NCBI GenBank assembly: GCA_009746045.1
Contig: RPFO01000418.1
Coordinates: 2,401,334-2,465,333 of the forward strand
Direction: 5' to 3'
Source: Mesostigma viride
Lineage: Eukaryota; Streptophyta; Mesostigmatophyceae; Mesostigmatales; Mesostigmataceae
Length of the DNA stretch: 64,000 nucleotides
Shown here: one piece after another, positions 1 to 10,600 of the stretch
How positions within the stretch are numbered: position 1 is the first letter of the stretch
Layout of the letters: each line of letters starts with the position of its first letter
Notes under the pieces: generated by a model
Database searches by the model: none
The model's input: the letters and a program-made list of their open reading frames with translations, nothing else
What the model was told of the DNA's origin: nothing
Translations under genes and position numbers: made by a program

Positions 1-299
1 GCCGCACCCGGGCCGACTTTGTTGCGACCCATGCATGCGGTCTATGTAGATCCGTCGCTCCCAGGCCTGCATGGTGGGCCGGCAGCGATGTTGCTGCTTG
101 TCGTAGTTACATGTGATGTATAGAACTTTAGTTGTACCTTGTGCAGCTGGCGTGATCCTTGGATGTCCGTGTCAGATTCTTCAGGGTTCTTCTTCTTTTC
201 GGGGTTTTCCTTATGTTGTATGCCCATCTCACCAGTCTGTATAATTTATCATTCTCAATGAATACATTTTTTTTCTAGCTAGCTAGCTATTGATATCAA

Positions 300-700
300 G
301 GAGACTCTCTTCTCGACGAGCTGAAGAAACAGCTCGATCTTGGCGTGCATGGAGCTGCCAGGTGCGGCACTGCAGGGCGCCTACCACCTGCATGCCCCAT
401 CCACGGGCCAAGGCTGGGCCCCCTCCAGTGGTCCTCACCTTCAGCGACATCACAGCCTGAGTTCGGTTCCTCTCTCGCCGCAAGAAGCTGGTGGACACCT
501 CCTGGTCGCTTGACGACGACCTGACGCCAGCCCAGCAGCAGCAACGCCGCGATCAGTGGCCGGCCCGACTACATCCGCCACAAGACCAACCCCGAGAAGC
601 CCCGGCCAAGTGTACTGGCGGGGCGGGGACCTTTATGTCAACAAGAAACTGCGGAAGCCCCCCCGGGCTTCCGGCCCGCGGGATAGAGCACTCAAGCTAG
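300..700 (+). pseudogene. LINE ORF1 fragment (L1-type ORF1p C-terminus)
   Basis: The plus strand encodes, across frameshifts, a protein matching the better preserved minus-strand copy at 20877-20210. Shared segments are an RFLSRRKKL-like stretch, the block LDDDLTPAQQQQRRD (about 508-553), and a closing VYWRGGDL followed by a basic tail (about 610-655). This is the layout of an L1-type ORF1 nucleic-acid-binding domain, which chaperones element RNA; the family assignment is from memory. Frames change near 430-490 and 560-610, so the copy is dead. No 3' tail is visible after it, and 700-900 holds nothing I recognise. Confidence 0.6.
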
Positions 701-1015
701 TTGTCTAGCTGGGGGCAATCGATTATGGGATAGCTTAGTAGGCATTAATTACAGCACTTGAAACGATATTGAGCGCACAGCGTTATAGTACCTTAATTCA
801 ACTAGCTCTGGCACCTTGTGGTCATCAGCTTGCGCCTTAATTAGCCGACGTCTTGAGCCCACCTCACTTTTATAGCATATAAAGCTCTGCGTCAGCCTAC
901 CTATGGTATTGCACCGCTGTTTTGCATGTATTGCTCCCACAATGTTGCGCCCCGGCATGATGCACCGTCGTGGAGAGAGCGCTCTGTGGCCGGCGCCTGC
1001 ATGCCCACTTGCGGC

Positions 1016-1165
1016 AGTGAGAGAAGCTAGCTAGGGCGCCCTCCCTCCTTCTCGCTGTGTATATAGGGTTGAAGGTTCCTTTACTCTGTATTGGCACCCA
1101 AGTGACGCAGTCACGTGCTTATTAAATTTTTTTTTTTTTTTTTAATCAAGGAGACAACCAGCGCT
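1016..1165. mobile_element. Short retroelement 3' ends (palindrome family and poly-A family) abutting
   Basis: Bases 1016-1125 match, inverted, the target-site-flanked insertion at 12948-13056. They share a GGGCGCCCTCCCTCCTT block and the terminal palindrome AGTGACGCAGTCACGTG followed by TTATTAA. Directly beyond lies a 20-base T run. Read on the minus strand, it follows CTGGTTGTCTCCTTGAT as a poly-A tail, so a second element type ends here. I see no coding potential. Confidence 0.5.
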
Positions 1166-2301
1166 ATTCATTGTATATTATTTTTAAAAGTAGTAATATA
1201 TTTTTTAAAATTAATTAAATTATAATAACTTGACTCTGTTGGGAGATCATGTCGCACATATTCCCTTGCTGGATGGATGGAGGTGGGCGAAGCCGCGAGA
1301 CCTCGAACTAAGCTAACTCTAAGCTGATCTAGAAAACCCTAACTACTCTACTCAGCAAAGCGCCCCTTCCTCCTGGGGGGAGGGGGCTTGCCCGCAGGGG
1401 CTGGCGTGTGAGCCTGGACAATCGTCTTCCACCTCTTCTTGTTCTGCATAGCAGTCCAAGCGCACTTGAGAGAGAGGGAGCGAATTATGCGGTGTTAAAA
1501 CTTAGCTGGGACCACTAATACTTAGGTCGGCCAGCAACAGCTGTGTGCATGTAGTTCATGGCAGGTTTATGTACCCAGCTTTCGATCTAGGAATGTCCTT
1601 GGGGCCAGGCCAGGTCAGGATGTGCCGCCCTGGTCGGCCAAGCCGGCAGCCGCTGCCGGGGCCGGCCGGCCAGAAGGGTGGTGTCTACCTGACTGGTACG
1701 TGTGAGTGCTCAAGATGTCCTACGAATGAGCTATCCTGTCTACGTTGCCTCAATCTCGTCCGACATGCGAGGCATACCCTGATACAAAGACGTATACTCT
1801 GACGACCTATGTGTGGAAAACCCTACATTCAGGACCTGTCGAAGCATCCTGTAAAACGTGCTGTCCAGCCGGGCGGCCAGCGTGTCCGGTGAGCGTCCAT
1901 GCCTCGGCGCCATACGTGAGCACCGTGAGGACCAGCCGACCAGGACCTTGAAGAGAATGCATTCGCTTGCGGTGCTCGCCCAGGTCCTTCGAGTGCCAGT
2001 ACTGCCTTTGAGCGAATGAAGCCTAGCCCATGCAGGCCAGGCCGATGCGGATGTCCACATCCTCGGCGGTGTCGGGGAGCATGCTCCCCAGTTGAGCAAG
2101 TGCTCAGTTTGAAGCGAGATGTCACGGAACGGGGCCTCCGTCCCATCTAGCAGCCGGGGCTTGAACGGCGGGGAGCTGGTAGCGCCCCAGTCACCATCGC
2201 CTCAGTTTTGACACTAATCTCCAACCCCACCGCCGGCGCCTCCAAGCCCAGACAGTCCAGCCAGGTCTGAATGTGCTCGGGGCGCCCGATGAGGGTGGTA
2301 T

Positions 2302-3331
2302 TAAATTAAATTCATTTAAATTGTAACATAACTCCGTTGGGAGTACATGTAGCACATATACCTGAGTTAATGGACATATGGCTTTTAATACATTCTCGGG
2401 CTACTTCCTGCAAGGGTAGGGTGTAAACTACACCTGCTCTGGGTGCACAAAGTGCACCTGCACACCGGCCAGCACCCATGATGTATCAGAGCTTAAAGGC
2501 CTGGCATGGGGTGGAAGCTCATCATGGCTATACAAAGGCTAGGGCCGATGGCTTCTCAGCAGAGAGTGACTCTCTGCATATAGGCAGAGATTGGCTTAAT
2601 TAATTAATTAATTAGACTCGTGCTCCCGTTGGGGAGTCACCGAGCATGCTGCCGGTGAGCACAAGAGGCCCACATGACCACCTTGACCCGGCACGTCGCC
2701 TCCACCATAGTGGAACCGCCCGCTAGCCCGCACGAAGGTCATCGACCAGAAGACCGTTGATCCCTTGCTGGGGGTCGACGGTGCGTCGGTGCTCCGGACC
2801 CCGAGGACAGCGATCTTATTGTCGGCGCACAAGGCGATCAGCTCGTCGACGCGATGGCGTGCTGGGGTGCCGCCGCTCGCTTGGCTTAGGTCTTAATGCA
2901 TCATCATCCATGGGGAGTTCCATTATATAGGCAGAGCGTGGCTAAATTCTTAATGCAGCATCGGCATGGGGGCCATAATATGGGCGCACATGCGCGTAGG
3001 CCACGTGCTAGGCTATAAGCCTTACTAATCTACATGCACTACTGCTATATTCCCTAGACTGGGGTTGCTGGGGTGGCAGGGGGTGCCTGCCAGGGCTTGT
3101 GGTCGACGTGGATGACGTCCCCCCTCCAGTATACCGGTTTCCCCGGCCTACGTACGCTCTGCCGGAGCTGGACGGGTAGGTCGGCCATAACTCGACCCGT
3201 CGCCGCGCTGTTGCTGTGCCAGGGTGAAGTCGTCGTTAATTCAGCGTACGTGTAGGAAGTCCCCGAGAGCTTCTTGCGGCATTTAAGAAACGACAGCTTA
3301 TCCGCCATGTACTTAAAGGCGAGGAGCAGGG
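2302..3331 (-). mobile_element. LINE copy inserted into the reverse transcriptase of another LINE
   Basis: This segment is bounded by two perfect copies of GAGGGTGGTAT (2291-2301 and 3332-3342), an 11-bp target-site duplication. Its minus-strand 5' part (3310-3054) encodes an ORF1 C-terminus, with DKLSFLKCRKKL and VYWRGDVI matching the copies at 300 and 20210. Its 3' end has the hairpin ACTCCCAACGGAGT (2331-2344) and an AT-rich tail. Removing the insert with one duplication copy restores the host RT frame immediately after YADDTTL. No ORF2 is present, so this copy is 5'-truncated and may belong to an ORF1-only element class. Confidence 0.8.
2598..2924 (-). mobile_element. Third-level LINE insertion with endonuclease fragment and TTAA tail
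   Basis: On the minus strand, a frame at 2880-2608 reads LCADNKIAVLGVRSTD and continues in the style of the N-terminus of a LINE AP-endonuclease. It runs straight into the 3' hairpin GACTCCCCAACGGGAGCACG and a (TTAA)n tail at 2599-2620. Near-identical flanks of about 19 bp (ATATAGGCAGAG at 2578-2589 and 2925-2936, then TGGCT) look like an aged target-site duplication. The endonuclease piece joined directly to a 3' end implies an internal deletion. Confidence 0.55.
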
Positions 3332-4754
3332 GAGGGTGGTATCATCCGCATAAATCAGGTCAATCGGACAGGCGATAACCAGGGCCACCGCCGCCGTGTT
3401 CGCGCTCGTTAATTTAAGGATGTCGAAGCCAGGCTCAAACCCCTTAATTAAGAGCAGTAAAGCGCCCACGTGCCAGGTGCATGACGTGATCCACGACAAT
3501 AATGAACAGATCTATCAAAGAGACAACCAGCGCAGGCCAGAAATCGGGAGAATCCGGACCATGGTAGCTCGAGCCTGCCGTTATCTTTTCCGCGTTGTCG
3601 AGTCGTTCAGGATGATGAAGATGAATGGTGATGGAAATGTGTATCCTTGTGCATTGAAATTATGGCTGGCTTACGTGTGGAGCGACTAGATGGCCTAGAC
3701 GGTGGGGCCGGAAACAGCATGCTTGATCAGGGCGTGTGTTTCGAGCCTAACTGGCCGGGAGTGTCTAGTGTGCTGCGATCGCTCTCCCACCATTTACGAG
3801 GAAATACCCGCAAATGGAAAACCACTGAAAAGGTCTAGCTAGTCAGTCATCACGTTAGCCATGCCATGATTCCAAACGTCCAAGAACTGCACACGGTGCA
3901 AAGGCAAAAAGCCGGAGGACAGCACTTTCAAATGTGCGGCGGGAACCAAAAGCCCGCGGATGCCAGAAAACATCGTGTTGCGGCAGCGACGCGACGATGT
4001 GGACAACGAGATCTATATATGGGGACAGGGCACAACCTTGCCACTCCCCGTGGTGAAGGGGGAATGGTGGGGTGGTGCCTTCCGCAGTCCGCACGTACTA
4101 CTGCCTGTGAGCCCTCATACAGCCGACGAATGGCAGCCATAAACGCTGGTGGCACACGATCCAGCTAGCTAGGAGGGCCCAGAGCGCCTCCCAGAGGACC
4201 GTGTCGAAGGCCTTGATATAGCCAACAAAGATGAAGACCAGCGGAAAACCGTGAGGGCAAATGCGACACACCTCCTCCATCAGCCGGCGCGCGACAAATA
4301 CAGCCATGACAGTGTTACGACCACGACGGAAACCCATCTGAGACTCACCCAGGTGTGGCTCCAGCGCAGTGCGGAGCCTGTGCATCATCATGCGCATGAA
4401 GATCTTCAGCGCGGCGATCTGGAGGCAGAGGTACACCCCGATAGTTACCGGGGATAGCAGCAGAGCCCTTCTTGAACAGCATGGCTCGGATGGTCGTCTG
4501 CTAATCAGCAGGCGGAGGCTCATCATAGAGCACGATTGCAGAACGCCAGCAGAAGCTCCCGCACCGCCAGGTCAGGGGCCTTCAGCAGCTCAGCCGAAAG
4601 GTGGTCGGCACCGACCGCCGCCTCGTACCGCAGGCGAGCAAGGGTGCCGTCCAATTCCTCCAAAGTGAAGGGGTGGACGACGTCGTTGGTGGCAAGGCAT
4701 CCCTCCTTCAAGGCGGGGACTTGGTAGTCCGCAGCCGAGGAGGGTGGCGAGCAC

Positions 4755-4800
4755 GAGCTTAATTAATTAATTGATTAATTGATTAATTAATTAATTAATG
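4755..4800. repeat. (TTAA)n / (TTGATTAA)n tract
   Basis: A run of TTAATTAA units follows AGCACGAGC. This matches the plus-oriented LINE tail at 22206-22285, so it is probably a LINE 3' tail whose hairpin is lost. Bases 4800-4990 hold no gene I can support. Confidence 0.6.
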
Positions 4801-4990
4801 GCTTCGCCCTTATACCGATGGGGCACCCAAAACAGGGTTCTGATCCTTTCGTGGAAAAAAAAGCACAGGGTTTTGCTCTTGTACCATCGGGACAACACAG
4901 CGCTGGGTTTTGCTCTTGTACTAGCGAGAAAGTCCAGCAAAGGTTTCTGCTCCTATACTATAATGGGGCCACCCGCGCAGCATTTCGATC

Positions 4991-6230
4991 TTATATGGGT
5001 ATGTCCGCGTACACCGTGGGCGGCTCCGCCTCCTCCATGGGTCCCAATACCGCCCCGATGACCCGCGTCTCCCCGTTCTGCTTCTCCGTGAAAATGACTC
5101 GTTGGACATCACCCCCTGCGATCCGGAAGTCCACCCGTAGCTCCTTCTCGTGGAACTTTGCCACGTCACCGAACAGCGCGTTGAGGCTCATGCCCGCGGG
5201 AAGCGTGATGGTGTGGGTGACTGTGTCGACCATCGCCTGCAGCTTCTCGGTCACGTCCACCTGCTTGTCAAACGCGCCGTAGGTGGCGCGCTCGATTTTC
5301 AAGCCCACCTCTGCAACGGGGGAAGGCAGATAGATGTGGAGACGGACATGGCGTATATATATTCATCGAGAATGATAGATTACGGAGGTGAGATGGCGTA
5401 TATATATCATCACTCAATAGCCCTCACATATATTACTAGCATATATACCGTGCCACATGATGTCGGGTGATTTGACCAAGTGATCACCCCATGGAAGTGA
5501 TTGGGTGCCAAGTGATGACCGAAGGACTGCAATGAGGATCAGTAACAGGGTAGGCAATGCTGGCACTCGCGGGCATGGACAAATAGATGGATGTTTTGGG
5601 GAGAAGCCCCAGGGAAATCAGGCGGAGTTGTAAGGTGATGGGCACACACCATGAGGCAGTAGCCCCTTTAAAATGCACATACGACTAGGCACACTTATGC
5701 GAGACTTGGGCAGTACATGCAGTCAATAGCTTTGATCCCCATGAAATCAACGCTCCGGAAGATCCAACCAATTTTGACAGCTGCTGTTCAAAGACAATTA
5801 GACAATGCTACACTGATCAATGTGGCGTGCTGTGAAGCAGATACAGATGCAGATGCCTTATTTCATGGCTTGCACATTATTAAGATAGCGGGCTGGGATC
5901 CATGCCAAGCCATAGATAAGGTTGTGCTTGTCTTGTTCTAAAATTACCTGGCTCTTTCTCCAAACGGTCTCTGGCGTCGGCGGCCTCCGCCACGTCTACG
6001 TGCACTGGCAGCGCCTCTGCTCCTTGCTGGACTACATCGTCGCTCAGCTCGCTCCAAGCAAAGCATACAGGGCATTGAGCCCCGCCAGCTCGTGGCGCAC
6101 CTAGCGTGTTTTTGGTTATCAAGTCGTCGAGGCATGTATTACATAGGGCATGGCCACATCCGGGAAGCGACCGGGGAGGGCGAAGTTCCCCAAAAGGCTC
6201 GAAGCACGTCGGGCAATCCGCGGCTGCCAT
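4991..6230 (-). CDS. RING-finger protein with DUF3395-like C-terminal domain (two exons, complete)
   Basis: Exon 1 is 6230-5948 and exon 2 is 5310-4991 (TAA stop). The donor is G|GTAATT and the acceptor TTGCAG|AG; the split codon GAG joins them in frame, giving 200 aa. Residues 6-56 form a C3HC4 RING: C6, C9, C25, H27, C30, C33, C53, C56, with GCGHALCNTC and CPVCF. RING domains usually recruit ubiquitin-conjugating enzymes. A short basic/acidic linker follows. From about residue 95, the pattern GLKIERATYGAF, then VDVT and EKELRVDF, resembles the DUF3395 domain known from DNAJC11. That second call is tentative. The ATG at 6230 is the first in frame. The 636-bp intron contains a SINE-like repeat near 5350-5400. 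Substrates and cellular location cannot be read from the sequence. Confidence 0.8.
5345..5412 (-). repeat. Short interspersed repeat copy (SINE-like motif)
   Basis: It contains ATTCATCGAGAATGATAGAT followed by TACGGAGGTGAGA. This is the reverse complement of the motif found at 230-265, 23860-23890 and 42340-42372. It is flanked on both sides by AGATGGCGTATATATAT, possibly a target-site duplication of about 12-17 bp. Confidence 0.5.
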
Positions 6231-7666
6231 GTCCTTTACTCAGCGTTCTTAAGCAGCACACAAAACACAGCACGTGAATATTCCCATTTAGCGTCCGTTG
6301 TGTTTCTGAATGAGACAGGACACAGGTATCGTAATTCTCTGCTGGCAGCTATGGTTGTTGACTGTTGTTGTTGTCAACTCAACTCAACTGTCAGCATAGC
6401 ATCGTGACAAGTGGCAGCACAGCAGGAAGCTCCGCACAATAATTGGAAGTTTGGAACAGCGGATAGGAAACGGCGGGAAATATGATCGCCCGAGCATTGG
6501 TTGGCAGCTTGAAGTGCGTTGACCTGGCAACATGGTGAGTGGAGACTGGAGAGTCAGCATTCAGGAACTCAATTTACTACAATCCAATCATATGAAGATC
6601 CAATTAGCCAGGATAATAGTAACCCAGATGAAACTGAAAGAGGTTGGTCGATACAAGGAGCAAATTTGGATCCCGCGTCGCGTCGGCGTCACCGAAAATA
6701 GAACCGTTCGCTCTGCGCCGGTTCTCTACTGTGTTCCGTCGCCCGTCCGTGTGGTGTTTGGCTGTTGGCTTGTTGCAACTTGCTATGGTCCATATTTTTT
6801 ACGTGGGCTACCACCATAGCCAGCGCGCAGGAACCCAAATATAACCAGGATCAACTCGATGGTGTTGATGTTTAGGGGATGATTGAGCATGTATTAACCA
6901 TTGAACTTGATGAGAGTAAACTCCTCTGAGTATTTCTGCAGCTTAGTTGTACGGCAGTCCTGTATAGTTATGCTGCTTGCTCACCTCGAGATTGCACCCT
7001 AATTTCTTAGCAAAATGGGGGGTGTTGATCTGACCGATGGCACGATTTCGGATTTTCGTACAATGTCGCTGAGCACGTTGACGCCAGTGGATGATCACAG
7101 GTAATTTGCGACTTAAATGGGTCAATGGTCCGCCCACGAATATTAATGTAAGAACATGGCACATTACGTGATGTTGTAGGCTCGAAAAGCGCAATGTCGG
7201 TAGGCATTCGGGAAATGTGATGCTCAGGCATCATGGGCCGTTCAAAAGAACCGCCTGCGCATAACGGTACCTTGGCCAGGTTGATTTTTATTTTGGCCTT
7301 TCATGCTAGTTTGAGCGGTCCAGTGTGACCTGTACGTGACCTAGGATCACGCCAGCGGGCTATCCCAATCCGCGTGCAGTACTTCCGGCGTTGCGGGCAG
7401 GTCGTCTGTCTCATACTCACACCGAATTCCCCTAAATCGTCACCAGTTGACATTAGCAACAGCATGGGCCTCAGAAACAGCTAGGCGCGAGCGGGGAGGA
7501 TGGCGAACGGCAAGCTTTCCATAGTCCTATTGGAAGATGAACACTAAATTCATTCCTCGCATGCTTACACCTGGTGATGTTTTCTAACCTCCCTCCCTCC
7601 AACCTCCCAACCCCAATGCCTCCAAACGTCTGCATGATTGCCTGTCGTACAATCCAACCATCGCAG
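6231..7666. other. Intergenic region without a supported gene
   Basis: It lies between the start of the RING gene and the first supported exon of the EF-hand gene. It must contain the promoter of the former and the unresolved 5' exon(s) and promoter of the latter. An ATG at 7501 (GAGGATGGCGAACGGCAAG) is a possible start, but no donor giving the required phase is evident. I see no repeats or RNA genes. Confidence 0.5.
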
Positions 7667-10600
7667 GCTTAAGCGCAGGGAGTTGAACCCGAGGTCGGAG
7701 CTGAGCTCCACTGGGACCAGGGTAAGCGCTTCTACTAAGTGCTTTTATTGCTAGCATCCCAGGATTTTATACTTGTAGTATTAATTATACACATATACTA
7801 TATATGTTATGGTTATAGTACCGGCGTTCCCAACCTTCTATATGCTGCGCTCGGCTGTGACCAGGGTAAGGGGTCCTTGCTTGTTTTACCAGTGTTCCAA
7901 GCTTGTATACACTTGCAGTAGCAGTTTGCGACCGACCTTGAATGCGGGCTGATGTAGTCGCTGTACTCTTCGCATCTGCGCACCCTGGCCTGCCCGCCTG
8001 CCTCCCTGCGTCCTGTTTGCCTGCCTGCCGACCTGTGTCCTTTTTGGTCGCCTGCCCGCCTGCCTGTCTCCATCCTGTGGGGTTGCCTGCCTGTCCCCCT
8101 GCCTGTTTCCCCGCAGCTGGGCCTGGCCAAGTCGTTTGACGAGATCCCAGGCATCCACCCGGCGCGGCTCATCCCCGGTAAGGGCACCGCCCATAACGAC
8201 GCGGGCGCTTTTCCCCTTCAAGGGAAACTATAGTAATTACTACACCGCCCATAATGACGCCATCGCTGGTTGGTTGTTGTACTACTGCTTGACTGCATCG
8301 GGGAGCCAAAGGGTTGGTTATTGTACTCCTCCTGCTTGACTGCATCGGGGAGCCAAAGGGGCGAACAAACATCCTTCACGCTAACTTCTTTTACGAATGC
8401 TACCCACAGAATAGTTTGCAAATGGTACTTACCGTGTAAGAATTTTTTTTTGTCTTGGTAGTGGTTGAGCATGTCGAGGATCCAACTTGTAGGTGCCGTT
8501 ATGAGTTGTTCGTACTCTCTCTTTGGTTGTCTCTTTGGTACTGAATGTGCAGCGCTTTATTATTACACTGGAGGTGCCAGGCTCCCATTGGTGCGCGGCT
8601 GGATGCCCCAAAAAGTCACCTCAAAATGCCCATCGATTCATGTGTGCGTTAAAGCCCGCAAATGATTTGTTTGTGAAAGGCGGTGCCCACCATGATACTT
8701 CTTGCAATAATCCCATTAGGACGTAGCCATCATTAGTTTACACTAGCACCTGTCATGCATGATACCTGCCCCTGGCTAACCCCTGCTGTCACCCCGTGGC
8801 CCATGCCCATCCCACACATGTGCGTGCCCAGAGCGCACCAACCGGCCCGACTTCACACACAATGTGGAGGACATCACGGGTCGCAAGTCCATGCGGGTAC
8901 GCATACAGACTCACATGCGCATGCTTGGTAGCCATCAAATGTTGAGGGCATGATCGATGCAAGTTAATTGGGGGTATGCGCACATGCACGCATGCGGGGG
9001 GCTGTAGCTAGCGCGAATGAGCACAGTGGCTAGCACGAATGGGCACAGTAGCAGTAGCTGCACGGATGGGCACAGTAGCAGTAGCTAGCACGAATAGGCA
9101 CAATAGCAGCAACTAGCACGAATGGGCACAGTAGCAGCAGCTAGCACGAATGGGCACAGTAGTAGCTAGCACGAATGGGCACAATAGCAGTAGCTAGCAC
9201 GAATGAGCACATGGAGCAGGCAGTGGCCACCCACCTGCCTGACACAACAACAAGCCCCGCCCCTGGAGCCACTTTACATCGCACCCCACCCGTCAGTGCA
9301 CAGCCACACGGGAGGGATCCGGTGCGGCTGCTGTCCCCTCTCTCTGTATGTGCCAGGCCATATCTCGCAGGTCATATCTCTCTATATATTTGCCAGGTCA
9401 TATCTCTCTATACATGTGGCAGGTCACCATAGAGTGCTGGCACCACACGGATGTGCCCTCGGCCCCCCGCCCCTGTCACACGCAACCTTATCGCAAGCCA
9501 ACCGCCTCTGCTGTCCGCTTGGGTGGTGGCCATGAGAGCTCTCAAAGGTCTTGCGTGACTCGCACCCGGTGGACTCGATTACGTAACGTGTGACGGGAGT
9601 GGCGAGTGGGTGGGTGTATTGGGGGGGGGGGGGGGGGGGCGGGGGCTGTGACCGGGTAGTGCTCTTACTGGTCTGGACATGCCCTGCATCTCCATCATTC
9701 ATCCGGCTGGCTCACCCTGCCACTGGATGACATCTCATCTGATGAATGACAATGTTTCTGCCTCAACTTTCAACCTTTCTAGCTTCTTGTCCGTGTGATG
9801 TTTCGCAAGGCTATGTACAACTTGCCCCATGCGACACACGATCAGGTGTCAGACCTAAACAATGCTGCCGCTGGTCTCGGTCGGCATTGGCATGTGTGTC
9901 CTTGGCCCCCCGCCCCCTCCCACACCCCCACTGACCCCTGCAGAAGTCTTCGTCGCGCCAGACCAACCCAGTGGAGCCCGTCTACATCCTCCCCTCTTAC
10001 AAGGACGAGCCGCCATACTACGAGACGCCCTTCCTGCGCGACACGTGCGTTCGTGCGCGCTGGCACCCGTCTATGATAGTTCGTTTTCTTCACGTCATTG
10101 GAATTACATCGCCGGCTGTTCTCTGGTCGCCATCTGTTTTGGCCTGATCGCTCCCTCGGTACATCCCTCTTCGCACCTACGTGGCATCTGTGCGCTTATG
10201 TATGGTTAAGTGCTCCTATATTTTTTTCCTTTTCTCTGTCTGCTCACGCTACTGTCCCTCTCCTGCCACTTGCTCCCCTACCCGCGTGTCTTGCTGGCGC
10301 CTCGGTTCCCCGCAGGCTGCAAATTGACGACATTGAGGGCACGCGCACGGTGGTCAAGTCTCCAAAGGTAGGCTAATCCCTGCAAATTGTGTGAAAAGCA
10401 AGCTACGTACTGAAAAGAAGCGAGCGATCGGAACGGACCCACCTAAGGAGCGTCGCCTTGCAAAAGCATCGGAGTGTGCCATGTCTAGCCAGGGTGTTTA
10501 TATTGTAGACGCCGGCTATTGAATTTTTTTTTCTCTAGTTCATCATATTCTCACAAACCAAACTCAAACGTCTTTTTATATTGTATACACCGGCTACTGA

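Larger units (their letters stand above)
1210..4745 (-). mobile_element. Degenerate LINE retrotransposon with reverse transcriptase, split by a nested insertion
   Basis: On the minus strand, frames between 4711 and 3333 carry reverse-transcriptase blocks: a GADHLSAELLKAP region, GESQMGFRRGRNT, a KAFDTV block, a degenerate GCALSPY block, and the catalytic IYADD motif near 3345. The thumb region continues at 2290-2150 (GLEISVKTEAM), and the ORF2 C-terminus runs to about 1790. The 3' end near 1217 has a CTC/GAG hairpin and an AT-rich tail. Frameshifts at several points make it inactive. Between the YADD block and the thumb sits a separate insertion, 2302-3331. Another disturbance lies around 3510-3850, where the RT frame is lost. 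Confidence 0.8.
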
